Shown here: in pieces, positions 8,581 through 16,707 of the stretch
Layout: each line of letters opens with the position of its first letter
Position numbering within the stretch: the stretch's first letter is position 1
Virus record (IMG/VR): IMGVR_UViG_3300007735_000629
Location: 1-33,119 of that record
Strand: one strand, 5' to 3'
Source of the DNA: a virus
DNA length: 33,119 nucleotides
The notes under the pieces: model-generated
Told to the model about the DNA's origin: nothing
Database searches by the model: none
Seen by the model: the letters and a program-made list of their open reading frames with translations, nothing else
Made by a program: the position numbers and the translations under genes

Positions 8581-8990
8581 GTGCCTTGGGGAAGGTTGTG
8601 CGGGATTTCCTGGTAGCCCGAACTGGGTATGGCGATGCTTTGCCTGGAGGAATTCATCCAGACACTAACCCGGTGGGTTCCGCCATGCCTTATGCGGTTT
8701 ATAACGGGGTTTCACGGCAAAGAACGGCCAGCGTAGGCGGGGCCACCGTGGCCACCACGGAACGGGTTCAATTCACCGTGGCGGCCATGACCCGGGCGGC
8801 CGCGCAGACTTCCGCCCAATGGATTTCGGATCAAATCAAGGCCACGCCTTCACGGCAAACGGTAGGGACAACGGTTATCTTTCAATGGCGAATTGAGGAT
8901 GAAACCGGTTCGGCTGAAGTGCTTGATGATGGCACCGACGAAGCAATCCGAACCGTTGATGTTGACCTTGTTGGAACTTACAAGGAGTAA
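8577..8990 (+). CDS. DUF3168 tail completion protein
   Basis: This 137-aa protein matches the DUF3168 (gp17-like tail-to-head joining) group. It has an N-terminal helix, an 'IHPDTNPVGSAMPYAVYNGVS' type segment, the VQFTVAAMTRAAAQTSAQWI helix pattern, and a late VDVDLVGTY strand. It overlaps the preceding gene by 4 bases and precedes the tail tube gene by 5 bases. The position between gp10-like and tail tube genes is where this protein is usually found. Confidence 0.82.
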   Translation: MSALGKVVRDFLVARTGYGDALPGGIHPDTNPVGSAMPYAVYNGVSRQRTASVGGATVATTERVQFTVAAMTRAAAQTSAQWISDQIKATPSRQTVGTTVIFQWRIEDETGSAEVLDDGTDEAIRTVDVDLVGTYKE

Positions 8991-8995
8991 GCGAA

Positions 8996-9418
8996 ATGGG
9001 TGAACCCGTCTTTTCTTCCGGGGCTACCGCCACGCTGAAGGATGAACCTTCAGGCACCCCGGTTACCCTAAACAACATCAAGACAATTAGCGGAAATGAT
9101 GCCGTTATTGCGTTTGGTGATGTTACCACCATTGATTTATTGAAACTAAAGAAGCGCCCCAACCGTGATGATCCAGGCACCATTACGCTTACCTTCCTTT
9201 TGACGGATGATGCCATTGCCACTAACCAAATGGTGACTTTGCGAACAAAGCGGACCAACCGGCAAAAGGTAACCCTGACGGTGAACCTTCCCGGATCGTG
9301 GGATGATGGTTCATCCATTATTTCCTATACGGGCTACCTTTCTTCATTTGGTCAACCTGAAATATCCGTTAGTGATGAAGCTTTGACCTACACGGTTGGC
9401 CTTCAGGTGACTGATTGA
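8996..9418 (+). CDS. major tail tube protein
   Basis: This 140-aa protein is the likely tail tube subunit that polymerises into the siphovirus tail. It is beta-rich, with alternating hydrophobic strands such as ITLTFLLTDD, VTLTVNLPGSW and LTYTVGLQVTD, and has an N-terminal strand typical of small tube proteins. AAGGAG precedes ATG 8996. The gene lies directly upstream of the tail assembly chaperone pair, the invariant place for this gene. It is at the short end of the range for tube proteins and has no extra Ig-like domain. Confidence 0.8.
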   Translation: MGEPVFSSGATATLKDEPSGTPVTLNNIKTISGNDAVIAFGDVTTIDLLKLKKRPNRDDPGTITLTFLLTDDAIATNQMVTLRTKRTNRQKVTLTVNLPGSWDDGSSIISYTGYLSSFGQPEISVSDEALTYTVGLQVTD

Positions 9419-9441
9419 CGCTTAATAGGAAGGGGGATTTT

Positions 9442-9813
9442 ATGGGCCTTGGCGAACAGATTTTGGCGGCGGCCGGCAAGTTCAAGGTTGAAAAAGTTCA
9501 TGTTCCCGAATGGGGTTTGGATGTTTGGGTTCGGGAACTGAAGACCGGTGAACGGGATAGGTTCGAGGGGGAACAGATAACTGCGAAGGGGCAAGCGAAA
9601 TACACCAATTTCCGTTCCCGTTTCCTGGTTCTTGTGCTTTGCGATGAAGCCGGCCAACGGGCCTTTACCGATGACCAAGTAGAGCAATTGGCCGCTTTGC
9701 CGGCTAGCGGGGTGGACCGTGTGTTTGATGCGGCCTGCCGGGTGAACCGGTTGACGGAAAAAGATGTTGAGAGTCTGGAAAAAAACTTGCCACCAACCCC
9801 GCCCGGCGCCTGA
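9442..9813 (+). CDS. tail assembly chaperone, gpG-like
   Basis: This 123-aa protein is the shorter product of the tail-chaperone pair that coats the tape measure during tail assembly. Its features fit lambda gpG-type chaperones: a WGLDVWVRELKTGERDRFE segment, the LVLCDEAGQRAFTDDQV strand and helix, and a final VFDAACRVNRLT region. The start ATG 9442 follows an AGGAAGGGGG site; an in-frame TTG-type extension to 9415 is not needed. Near the 3' end lies an A AAA AAC slippery heptamer in this reading frame. The zero-frame ending after it is only about ten residues. Confidence 0.82.
   Translation: MGLGEQILAAAGKFKVEKVHVPEWGLDVWVRELKTGERDRFEGEQITAKGQAKYTNFRSRFLVLVLCDEAGQRAFTDDQVEQLAALPASGVDRVFDAACRVNRLTEKDVESLEKNLPPTPPGA
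9780..9786 (+). promoter_or_regulatory. -1 ribosomal frameshift slippery site
   Basis: The heptamer A AAA AAC is aligned to the gpG reading frame (codons AAA at 9781-9783 and AAC at 9784-9786), exactly the X XXY YYZ form. A -1 slip continues at CTT 9786 in the frame of the gpT-like region, which stays open to 10190. GC-rich sequence with GGCGCC follows, but no single stimulatory structure is certain. Confidence 0.8.
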
Positions 9814-10190
9814 AGTTCATGCTGGCGGCCACCCTTGGTATGACCGTTGGGGAATTGGATGAACGGATGGGGGCCGCGGAGTTTGCCGAATGGTTGGCCT
9901 TGTTGCGGGTGGAACCGTGGGGGCCTTACCGGGCGGATTTAACCGGGGCAATCGGGGCTTGGGCGGTTGCGGCCCCTTGGTCCAAGGAAACCAAGGTTAG
10001 CGACTTCCTGCCGAAGTTTGGGGAAAAGGAATCCGACAAGCCCAACTTGGAGCGTTTAAGGGCGTACTTATTGGCCCTTGGAGGAAAACCCCGTGGCAAG
10101 TCTTTCCCGGGTCAATGTCCAAGTGGGCTTTCAAGGGCAGGAAGCCCTAGCGGGAATGCAGAAGCTAGAGGCGGAAGCCAAGAAGCTTGA
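9786..10190 (+). CDS. gpT-like extension made by -1 frameshift
   Basis: This is the downstream part of the frameshift product. After slipping, translation reads LATNPARRLKFMLAATLGMTVGELDERM and continues 134 residues, giving a total product of about 249 aa. The segment GMTVGELDERMGAAEFAEWLALLRVEPWG is the hallmark of tail assembly protein T (helix, then 'FAEW', then 'EPxG'). An internal ATG at 9819 exists but has no ribosome site, so independent initiation is unlikely. The end overlaps the tape measure gene by 98 bases, a normal arrangement for gpT and the tape measure. Confidence 0.78.
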   Translation, partial: LATNPARRLKFMLAATLGMTVGELDERMGAAEFAEWLALLRVEPWGPYRADLTGAIGAWAVAAPWSKETKVSDFLPKFGEKESDKPNLERLRAYLLALGGKPRGKSFPGQCPSGLSRAGSPSGNAEARGGSQEA

Positions 10191-11949
10191 AACGGCAACA
10201 GAATCCCTAAATGGCGCCGGACCGCCCAAGGGTGGCAAAGCCCGTGGAGCGGAAGACATGGAGCGCGGCGCCAAGGCCGCGAACAAGGAAGGCCGTTCCC
10301 TTATTGGAACTTGGACCGAATTTAAAAGCCAACTTGATTTGGCCGTTGGGGCGGCCAAGGGCATTTACACCCTTACAAGTTCATTTCTTGAAATGGGCGC
10401 GGCCCTTGAATCATCCCAAATCCGTATGGCCTACTTTTCCGGTTCATGGGAAGAAGCCGGCAAATCCCTTGACCATTTGCGGAACCTATCGGTTGATTCC
10501 GGGATTGCGTTTTCTGAACTAACCGCGGGTATGCAGAAATTGGCCAATTCTGGCCTTTCCATCCAAACGGCCACCGGCTTGATGGAAAGGTTTGCCCGTG
10601 GCGCCGAAATCATGGGGCAGGGCGGTGCCGAAGCCATGGCGGGGGCTACCAGGGAACTACTACGCGGGGCCGTTGCTTCCGAAGGGGCCTTGGCCCAATT
10701 GCAGGAAAAGGGCTTGGATGTTTACGGTTCCCTTGGCGATGAGTTAGAAAAACTGACCGGAAAATCTTACACCACGGAAGAAGCCCTTCGTGCCATTCGG
10801 CGCGGGGCCATATCGTCCGCTACGGCTATGGATGCCATCCTTGCGGCCGCGGAAAGCCCCAAAGCCATGCAGGCCCAAGCCCGCTTCCTTGGTTCGTTTG
10901 AAGGTCAAATGTCCCGCCTCAAGACGGCTTGGGAAGAATTAACCCGTACCATGTCCCAAATGTTGTTGAAGTCTTTTGACTTCACGGCCATAGCGGCCGG
11001 TGCCCGGGGCGTGTTTTCTGCCGTGCTTGATATCGTCAAGAAGATTTCTGAAATTTTTCTTCCCGTGATTGATCCGAAGGACAAGGCCGCCGGGATTGAA
11101 AAGACCTTCCGGGCCTTGCGTGATGCAACCTTTGCCATTGCGGAACGCATTGGTAAGGCCGTGGTTGAACTATCGGCCACCATGGAAGGGGTGTTTGCCG
11201 TTGTACAAGCGGAAATGAACAAGCTAATGAAACGGTTGGAATGGGGTGTTGCCGGTATATTTGCGGGGGATCAAATTGAGCGATTCAATGAATCCGAAGA
11301 CAAGGTAGCCAAGGCCCGCATTGCCCGGGCTAATCAAAATAAGGAAAGGGATTTGGCAGGTATTACAGCATTTTTCAAGGGGCTAAATGCCGACGCAAAG
11401 GCCAAGGATATTGCCCGTGATGCCGAATTAGCGGCGGCGGCTCAAGGCAAGGGCGCCGATGCAGCGGAAAAGGCGGCGGAAGCCGCCAAGAAACAGCGGC
11501 AACAAATGGAATTGGCCGCCAAGTCTTTCGAGCAACTGGCCCTTGATTTGGAAAGCCAATTTGCCACCCCTATTGAGCAATTTAACCGAAGCATTGAAGA
11601 CGCTAACACCAAGCTATTGGCGGCCCAAAAGAACAACTTGCTGAAGCCTGAAATGCTAGGCCGCGTGGAAGCTGGCCTTCAGCGGCAAGTGGGACAAGAC
11701 ATTATGGAGTTGCTAAAGAACAACGGCACGGGAACCAATTGGCAGGCGGCCCGGGCGGAACGGGGTTCCGCTTCCGCGGCCGAAGCGATCCTTCGCAACC
11801 GGTTTGGTGACGAAAGCAAGAACATTCAGCAACGAATTAAAGATGCTTTGGATCGGGCAAACATGCTGGCCAAGGCCCAATTGGATGCCCAGCGTGAAGC
11901 GGTGAAGGCTTTCCAGAATGCCAAACCGGGCGTTATTGCGTTCAATTAA
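10093..11949 (+). CDS. tail tape measure protein
   Basis: This 618-aa protein sets tail length and takes part in DNA ejection. It is rich in Ala, Lys, Glu and Gln, and is largely helical with long coiled coils (residues 10-60 and 390-480). A central hydrophobic region (about 300-380) contains segments such as VFSAVLDIVKKISEIFLPVI. The 'MGAALESSQIRMAYFSGSWEEAGK...L' stretch near residue 100 is the typical tape-measure N-terminal domain. The start is GTG 10093 with GGAGG 8 bases upstream; the TTG at 10078 lies before that site. The length would correspond to a short tail, roughly 90 nm if 1.5 angstrom per residue applies. Confidence 0.88.
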   Translation: MASLSRVNVQVGFQGQEALAGMQKLEAEAKKLETATESLNGAGPPKGGKARGAEDMERGAKAANKEGRSLIGTWTEFKSQLDLAVGAAKGIYTLTSSFLEMGAALESSQIRMAYFSGSWEEAGKSLDHLRNLSVDSGIAFSELTAGMQKLANSGLSIQTATGLMERFARGAEIMGQGGAEAMAGATRELLRGAVASEGALAQLQEKGLDVYGSLGDELEKLTGKSYTTEEALRAIRRGAISSATAMDAILAAAESPKAMQAQARFLGSFEGQMSRLKTAWEELTRTMSQMLLKSFDFTAIAAGARGVFSAVLDIVKKISEIFLPVIDPKDKAAGIEKTFRALRDATFAIAERIGKAVVELSATMEGVFAVVQAEMNKLMKRLEWGVAGIFAGDQIERFNESEDKVAKARIARANQNKERDLAGITAFFKGLNADAKAKDIARDAELAAAAQGKGADAAEKAAEAAKKQRQQMELAAKSFEQLALDLESQFATPIEQFNRSIEDANTKLLAAQKNNLLKPEMLGRVEAGLQRQVGQDIMELLKNNGTGTNWQAARAERGSASAAEAILRNRFGDESKNIQQRIKDALDRANMLAKAQLDAQREAVKAFQNAKPGVIAFN

Positions 11950-11961
11950 GGGACGGGGCAA

Positions 11962-12885
11962 ATGGCTTATACATATTTCGGGGAAATACACGAAGGCCGG
12001 CAGGCTTCCGTAGATTCCAAGTTTCAACGAACCTATACCCGGGTTTTCCTGGTGGGGACGGATTCCGGCCTATATGGGCCGTATTACGCCGGTTCCCACC
12101 CTTCCTTGCCGGTTATCTATTCAAGCCATCCGGAAGACCCTTACGCTTTTTGTGTGCGATTGGCGCCCACCCAAGATGGCGAAGACCCAACCTTGTGGCG
12201 GATAACCGCGGAATACTCTTACAACCTTGACCTTGGAAACGGAACCGGCGGTGGCACGGGTAACCCTTCGGTGGATTCCCAACAGGCCGGACAAGCCCCC
12301 GGGGATCGGGTGGCCAACCCGCTTACTAGGCCACGGGATTATACGATTTCATCCGGTACATATCCCATGGCCATATTAAAGGCCCGCAACCCTTCAACCG
12401 GGGTTTATGACAAGGCCATCGACAATTCAGCGGGCGATCCGTTCTTTCCACCCGTGGAAATCCAACGGGCGGAAGCAACCATATCCGTTGGCCTGAATGC
12501 CACAAGTAGCCCTTCGGCCGCGTGGCTTGGTTCGGTTGGTTGCGTGAATGCCAACAGTATGGTTATTGGCCCCTATGTGGTTGGGGTTGGGACGGTCAAG
12601 TTAAACAAGGTTGGTGCCAATTTGGTTTATGAAAATAATGTTTCCTATTGGCGGTGGCAATTAGAATTTGGCTATCGGGCAACATGGGCTTTTGAATTGC
12701 TTGACCAGGGGCTAAGGGAATTGAGGGGCGGGAACCTGGTTCCCATTATTGACCCGGCCACGGCTTTGGAGGTTTCCCAACCGGTCTTGTTGAACGGGGC
12801 GGGAAGTAAGGCTTCAGCCGGGGCTAACCCTACCTTCCGGGTGTTTGATGTTTACCCGCGGGTAGCCTTTACAACCCCAATCTAA
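11962..12885 (+). CDS. putative distal tail protein, unknown family
   Basis: This 307-aa protein is not recognised. It follows the tape measure by 12 bases, where distal tail or baseplate hub proteins are normally encoded. It contains many Tyr, Gly and Pro residues and alternating beta-strand patterns. A GNGTGGGTGNPS linker (about residues 92-103) separates two domains. The second domain includes WRWQLEFGYRATWAFELLDQG, which could pack as a tail-hub beta structure. No transmembrane segment or signal peptide is visible. The role is inferred from position only. Confidence 0.6.
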   Translation: MAYTYFGEIHEGRQASVDSKFQRTYTRVFLVGTDSGLYGPYYAGSHPSLPVIYSSHPEDPYAFCVRLAPTQDGEDPTLWRITAEYSYNLDLGNGTGGGTGNPSVDSQQAGQAPGDRVANPLTRPRDYTISSGTYPMAILKARNPSTGVYDKAIDNSAGDPFFPPVEIQRAEATISVGLNATSSPSAAWLGSVGCVNANSMVIGPYVVGVGTVKLNKVGANLVYENNVSYWRWQLEFGYRATWAFELLDQGLRELRGGNLVPIIDPATALEVSQPVLLNGAGSKASAGANPTFRVFDVYPRVAFTTPI

Positions 12886-12894
12886 GGCGGACAA

Positions 12895-13584
12895 ATGGCC
12901 GGCTATCTGTTAGATGACGGTTCCGCAAAGCGCCTTGGGCGCATGCTTCACGCTTACGAAAATGGGGAAATCAGCGACGGCCGGCGCGGCCTCCACAACA
13001 CCCAACGGGCGCGGGCAACCCCGCCGGTTAATGTTGTCTTGGTTACCGGGGCCATGGATGCGGCCGGTTGGTGGCCGGGCTATGTTCGCATATGGGACAA
13101 CGAAGCCAAGGTCTATAACAACGGTACGGTTTGCCGTATTCGGGAAATCAACAGGGCAAACCTTTCTAGGATTCAATACCTAGGGCGCCTTGCCGGTTAC
13201 GATGCTGGCCCAACCTCCACCACGCCGGATATTCCAGTTTACCTGGTGCAATACCGTGAAACGGTCCAAAGTGGTTCCGGATCGGGAAGTGGTTCCGGAT
13301 CGGGTAGTGGTTCGGGTGATAGTAATTCGGGTTCTTCATTATCCGGTTCATTTGATTCGGGTTCCGGTTCTTTTGAATCAGGTTCATTTGATTCTGGTTC
13401 CGGTTCTTTTGAATCCGGTTCATTTGTTTCAGGTTCAGAAGGGTCAACAGGTTCCGGTGGTTCTTCACCATGCGGTACATCGGGTTCTTTGTTGGTTGAA
13501 GTGGTTACAAATGTTCAATGTATTAACGGGGAAATTGTGGTAACCAAAAGCACAATAGCTATACCCGGCGGGGTTATCTGCTAA
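12895..13584 (+). CDS. Ser-Gly-repeat tail-associated protein
   Basis: This 229-aa protein has two parts. The first, about 120 residues, is globular and begins LLDDGSAKRLGRMLHAYENG. The second starts with an SGSG run and continues with SFDSGSGSFESG repeats, then a short Cys-containing end (CGTSG...CINGE). The Ser-rich stretch has almost no charge and would be extended and flexible, like a linker or a sugar-acceptor region. The gene follows the probable distal tail gene by 9 bases and overlaps the next in TAATG. It is likely a virion fibre component. The neighbouring glycosyltransferase makes glycosylation of its Ser residues a reasonable, untested idea. Confidence 0.65.
   Translation: MAGYLLDDGSAKRLGRMLHAYENGEISDGRRGLHNTQRARATPPVNVVLVTGAMDAAGWWPGYVRIWDNEAKVYNNGTVCRIREINRANLSRIQYLGRLAGYDAGPTSTTPDIPVYLVQYRETVQSGSGSGSGSGSGSGSGDSNSGSSLSGSFDSGSGSFESGSFDSGSGSFESGSFVSGSEGSTGSGGSSPCGTSGSLLVEVVTNVQCINGEIVVTKSTIAIPGGVIC
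13348..13419 (+). repeat. 36-bp tandem repeat in Ser-Gly protein
   Basis: Two near-identical 36-base units (13348-13383 and 13384-13419) encode the 12-residue unit SFDSGSGSFESG. They are followed by a partial unit beginning TCATTTG. Preceding bases (about 13270-13320) carry a shorter GGTTCCGGATCGGG-type repeat encoding SGSG. Such repeats can change copy number by slippage or recombination. Confidence 0.85.
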
Positions 13585-13997
13585 TGGCCATTGTTAATAT
13601 TGGCCCTTGCGGATGCTGTAATTTGGGTTGTTGCCCAAACCCTCCACAAACCTTGCATGTCACGATTACGGCAACGGGTGATTGTGGATGTTGGGCTGGT
13701 TCGTTCAATCTAACATATAATATAAATTCAAACACATACGAGAACAATTTTAAGCCTTGTGGATACCCTATTGGCGGTTTTGTCTTTTTGTGCGAAGGTA
13801 ATAAATATTATTTAATTTCAACATATCAAAATGATGAACCAACTCTTGGGGCAGGGTGTATTTTGGGTTTGGAAAGTGGGAATATAGTAACTCCAACATC
13901 GTGTTCACCTTTTTATCTGGAATTCACGGCAAGCGTTTTGGAATACCTAGGCGCCACTTGTTGCAGCGGTTCGGTTACGGTGATTATTACGGAGTAA
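13584..13997 (+). CDS. Cys-rich beta protein, possible adhesin
   Basis: This 137-aa protein has about fourteen Cys residues, in clusters CGCC, CC, CGC and CC plus singles, spread through a beta-rich sequence (LHVTITATG, FNLTYNIN, SVTVIITE). The pattern suggests a disulfide-stabilised or metal-bound sandwich domain. No known family is recognised. It starts at ATG overlapping the stop of the Ser-Gly protein, so the two are translationally coupled. Its base composition is clearly more AT-rich than that of the tail genes before it. A receptor-binding or tail-tip role is inferred from position and fold style. Confidence 0.6.
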   Translation: MAIVNIGPCGCCNLGCCPNPPQTLHVTITATGDCGCWAGSFNLTYNINSNTYENNFKPCGYPIGGFVFLCEGNKYYLISTYQNDEPTLGAGCILGLESGNIVTPTSCSPFYLEFTASVLEYLGATCCSGSVTVIITE

Positions 13998-14293
13998 TGA
14001 TGATTTTGCCATGCAATCATGAATTGGAAAGACCAGTTAATAATTGCAGAATATGTGAATTGAATTTAACAAGAAAAGACTATTCCGTCCTGTTTAGGTC
14101 AAGAAGTATTCAACAAGCCAAACGGGTGTTTCGCAAACCATGTATTTATCTTGGACCTCTTTTAGAGGTGAAGCCGCTTTGCGGTTGCGGTTCCAAGCAT
14201 GAATGCCTAAAGCATGGGCAATGTGTCTTAAACGGCAACACAAAAGAATATAAAGTATGTAGCCAATGCACGGATTATTCACCAGGTGTTTAG
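13997..14293 (+). CDS. zinc-binding-type small protein, unknown
   Basis: This protein of about 98 aa is packed with Cys/His clusters: CNH-x7-CRIC near the N-terminus, CGCGSKHECLKHGQC in the middle, and CSQC at the end. It probably binds two or more zinc ions. Two starts are possible, ATG 13997 (overlapping the previous stop) or ATG 14000 (5 bases after GGAG). It ends just one base before the glycosyltransferase start. The composition is AT-rich. The first cluster resembles the C-terminal tail of the portal protein. A role as partner or regulator of the next enzyme is conjecture. Confidence 0.6.
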   Translation: MMILPCNHELERPVNNCRICELNLTRKDYSVLFRSRSIQQAKRVFRKPCIYLGPLLEVKPLCGCGSKHECLKHGQCVLNGNTKEYKVCSQCTDYSPGV

Positions 14294-14294
14294 T

Positions 14295-15821
14295 ATGTGG
14301 TTTCCTGGGTTTTCCGATCCAATTCCCGAACCTGAACTTTCCCCCATGCCCGCGGATTGGCCCCACCAGGCGGGCCAAATAACCCGGCACCTTGCCGGCC
14401 TTAAGCGCATTCTTGACCAATCGTATTCAGGCCCCAAGGAAGCCCGCGGAACGGGAATCCTTTGGGTGGGTGGCGGGCCTTACTGGCCCGGGGTGGTTAT
14501 TGGAATCAGGTTGCTTCGGGAAATGGGGTGCAACCTCCCCATTCAGGTTTGGCACCGTGGCGACTTGGAACCGGTCAACCTTGACCTACTCCAAGGGTAT
14601 GGCGGTATCACCATTGTTAATTCGGTGGAATTTGCCAAACAGATTGGCGGTTGCCGAATTCTTCGCGGTTGGGAACAAAAGCTTCTGGCCATAGCCCATT
14701 GCGGATGGGAACGGTTGTTATTTCTTGATGCCGACGCCTACCTGGTTGAACAGCCGGAACCAATCCTTGACCAATTGGACAAGGCGCCTTTTGTGTTTTG
14801 GGAGGATATGGACCACAACTTGGCAACGGTCAAATGGGATAAGGTTTGGCCGGAAGGCCCCAACGGGGTTCCGCCCATCCAAGGCGGTCAACTGGCCATC
14901 GACCGCGTTGAAGCTTGGAAGGTGATTTTGGCCGCCCATTGGATGAATCAGCATTCGGATTTTTACTTTTCCCATATGTTTGGTGATCAAGACACTTGGC
15001 GTACCGTGCTTGCGGCCATCAACAATCCGCGGGGTTGGTTAAACCTTGGCAAAGCGCCTTGGAGGGGAACGGCGTTCCTTTGCTCCTTGCCCGATAACAA
15101 GATCCGGGTTGTTCATCGGTGCCAAGGGAAGCTTATGCGCCTTGGGGATATTCCCAAGGGCCGGCAAGGCTACAATTCCCCCCAATGGGCCTACCCAAAG
15201 GAAGACCGTGTATTTCAGCTATTAACGGAAATCTTGAGGGCGGAAGAAAAGACGGCGGAAGAAACCTTTGGCGCCATTTACGCAAAAGACCTTTGGGCCG
15301 GTGGGGCTAGTTCCGGCACCGGGTCCATTGGTCAAGAAGCCCAAGCTTACCTTGGGTTAATCAACACCCTGGTAAGGTTCACCGGGGCCCAATCCGTGGT
15401 TGATTTGGGTTGTGGTGATGGTGCCATTGGTTCTTTGGTTCAAGCCCCTAACTATACCGGGATTGATTGTTACAAGCCACATATTGACCGGTTGCGGCAA
15501 GCCCAACCCCTTCAAAAATGGGTTCATCTAGATTTCTTTCGGGATAGGTCTTCCATCCCTTCCGGGGATGTTCTTCTCTGTAAAGATGTTCTTCACCATT
15601 GGCCCAACGATTGGGTGGTTTCTTTCCTTCGTTGGGTCAAAGCGGAAGGCCGTTGGAAGCGGTGTTTCTTCACGCAAGACTACCAACAAATCACGGATGG
15701 GCAGGATACCCACTTGGGCGGTTATCGGGCTTTGGACCCGGCAAAATATCCCTTGAAGGATTTGGGCTTAACCATGGTGGTTCCGTACCACCACAAGGCT
15801 TGCCTTATGATGGAGTTGTGA
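14295..15821 (+). CDS. glycosyltransferase-methyltransferase fusion
   Basis: This 508-aa protein appears to carry two enzymes. Residues about 50-320 form a GT-A type glycosyltransferase: GGGPYWPGVVIGIRLLRE, a QVWHRGD strand, LLFLDADAYLV with the metal-binding DAD (Asp145, Asp147), and GGQLAIDR with FGDQDTW further on. This resembles alpha-mannosyl/GT8-like enzymes. Residues about 340-508 form a class I SAM methyltransferase: VVDLGCGDG (368-376), YTGIDCY, and DVLLCKDVLHHW. ATG 14295 follows the previous stop by one base. The gene is within the tail operon, so the acceptor may be a tail protein or a host surface sugar. Substrates are not readable from sequence. Confidence 0.82.
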   Translation: MWFPGFSDPIPEPELSPMPADWPHQAGQITRHLAGLKRILDQSYSGPKEARGTGILWVGGGPYWPGVVIGIRLLREMGCNLPIQVWHRGDLEPVNLDLLQGYGGITIVNSVEFAKQIGGCRILRGWEQKLLAIAHCGWERLLFLDADAYLVEQPEPILDQLDKAPFVFWEDMDHNLATVKWDKVWPEGPNGVPPIQGGQLAIDRVEAWKVILAAHWMNQHSDFYFSHMFGDQDTWRTVLAAINNPRGWLNLGKAPWRGTAFLCSLPDNKIRVVHRCQGKLMRLGDIPKGRQGYNSPQWAYPKEDRVFQLLTEILRAEEKTAEETFGAIYAKDLWAGGASSGTGSIGQEAQAYLGLINTLVRFTGAQSVVDLGCGDGAIGSLVQAPNYTGIDCYKPHIDRLRQAQPLQKWVHLDFFRDRSSIPSGDVLLCKDVLHHWPNDWVVSFLRWVKAEGRWKRCFFTQDYQQITDGQDTHLGGYRALDPAKYPLKDLGLTMVVPYHHKACLMMEL

Positions 15822-15823
15822 GA

Positions 15824-16066
15824 ATGGAATCCATCCAATTTATCCGCGAATTTGGCCTTCCCGTAGCGGCCCTTGCGGTTATTGCTTATGCCTCTTGGCA
15901 TGGCGCCGAATGGATTGCGGCCAATGTGGTGATTCCATTAAGGGATCGGCACTTTGCGTTTCTTGAATCACTTGAGGGGACATTGGACGCAATAGCCAAG
16001 ACGCAAGCCCAGTTGGTCCGCGAAATTGAACGGGTGGCTTCCGTTTGCAAAGGAAGGCCGGAATGA
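15824..16066 (+). CDS. small single-pass membrane protein, holin candidate
   Basis: This 80-aa protein has one strong transmembrane segment (about residues 12-36, LPVAALAVIAYASWHG and following). A charged, coiled-coil-like C-terminal half of about 45 residues follows. GGAG lies 8 bases before ATG 15824. It overlaps the next gene in ATGA. One-helix proteins of this size placed after tail genes often serve as holins or spanin-like lysis partners, but no specific holin family is recognised. The location two genes before a peptidase gene is consistent with a lysis cassette. Confidence 0.6.
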   Translation: MESIQFIREFGLPVAALAVIAYASWHGAEWIAANVVIPLRDRHFAFLESLEGTLDAIAKTQAQLVREIERVASVCKGRPE

Positions 16067-16707
16067 TTGCCTGGTTGCTATTACTGGCCGGTCAAGAATT
16101 GAAATTACCCCCGGAAGTGAAGGGGGAACCCGCGGCCTTCGTTTCCATCGTGGCGGAAACCCCGGGGAAGGTTGTCCGGTTTGTCCCCCTTGACCCGGGG
16201 TTATCGGTGTTTCCGGCGGCCTTATTAAGCAACCCCAAGGCCACCGTTGTGGTGGCCGCCAAGGCGGGGCGCTATCGGGTTCTGGCTTATACGGCGGTTG
16301 GAGAAATACCTTCCGAACCGGCGGTTACAACCGTGGTTATTGGTGGAGGCGGCCCGCCCGATCCACTTCCACCAGGTCCGGCGGAAGACCCGTTGGCGCG
16401 AAGTTTGGCCAGTATTTATGGAGGCCTTCAGGAACCGGGTAAAGCGGCCACGGTGGCGGCCTTGGCCAAGGTCTACCGGGCCGCGGATGCCTCCAATTGC
16501 GCCACCCTTGGGGAATTCCACGGGTTGTTACTGAATTTGGCCAAAGGTGTTGCGAATAACCTATGTGTCCCCCTTCGGGAACGGTTGGCGGAACACCTGA
16601 CGGCCACCCTTGGCGAAAATCCCGCAACGGTTTTGGATGATGCGGCCAAGGCCCGAATCAAATCAGAAATGGCCCGCATAGCCTTCATTCTAGAGGGCTT
16701 GAAATGA
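16063..16707 (+). CDS. secreted protein of unknown function
   Basis: This 214-aa protein starts with a short hydrophobic leader (MIAWLLLLAGQ), probably a signal peptide or a minimal anchor. A beta-rich domain (about residues 20-100, AAFVSIVAETPGKVVRFVPLDPG onward) follows. Then come a GGGGPPDPLPPGP linker and a helical C-terminal domain with two Cys. The start has AGGAAGG 5 bases upstream. It shares 4-base overlaps with both neighbours. Domains of this type are seen next to peptidases in planctomycete-like phages, which I state from general impression rather than a match. A role in the envelope or lysis is inference. Confidence 0.6.
   Translation: MIAWLLLLAGQELKLPPEVKGEPAAFVSIVAETPGKVVRFVPLDPGLSVFPAALLSNPKATVVVAAKAGRYRVLAYTAVGEIPSEPAVTTVVIGGGGPPDPLPPGPAEDPLARSLASIYGGLQEPGKAATVAALAKVYRAADASNCATLGEFHGLLLNLAKGVANNLCVPLRERLAEHLTATLGENPATVLDDAAKARIKSEMARIAFILEGLK

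Noticed and set aside
13270-13440. Repeats considered as a CRISPR array
   Set aside because: The repeats are in-frame Ser-Gly codons without unique spacers.
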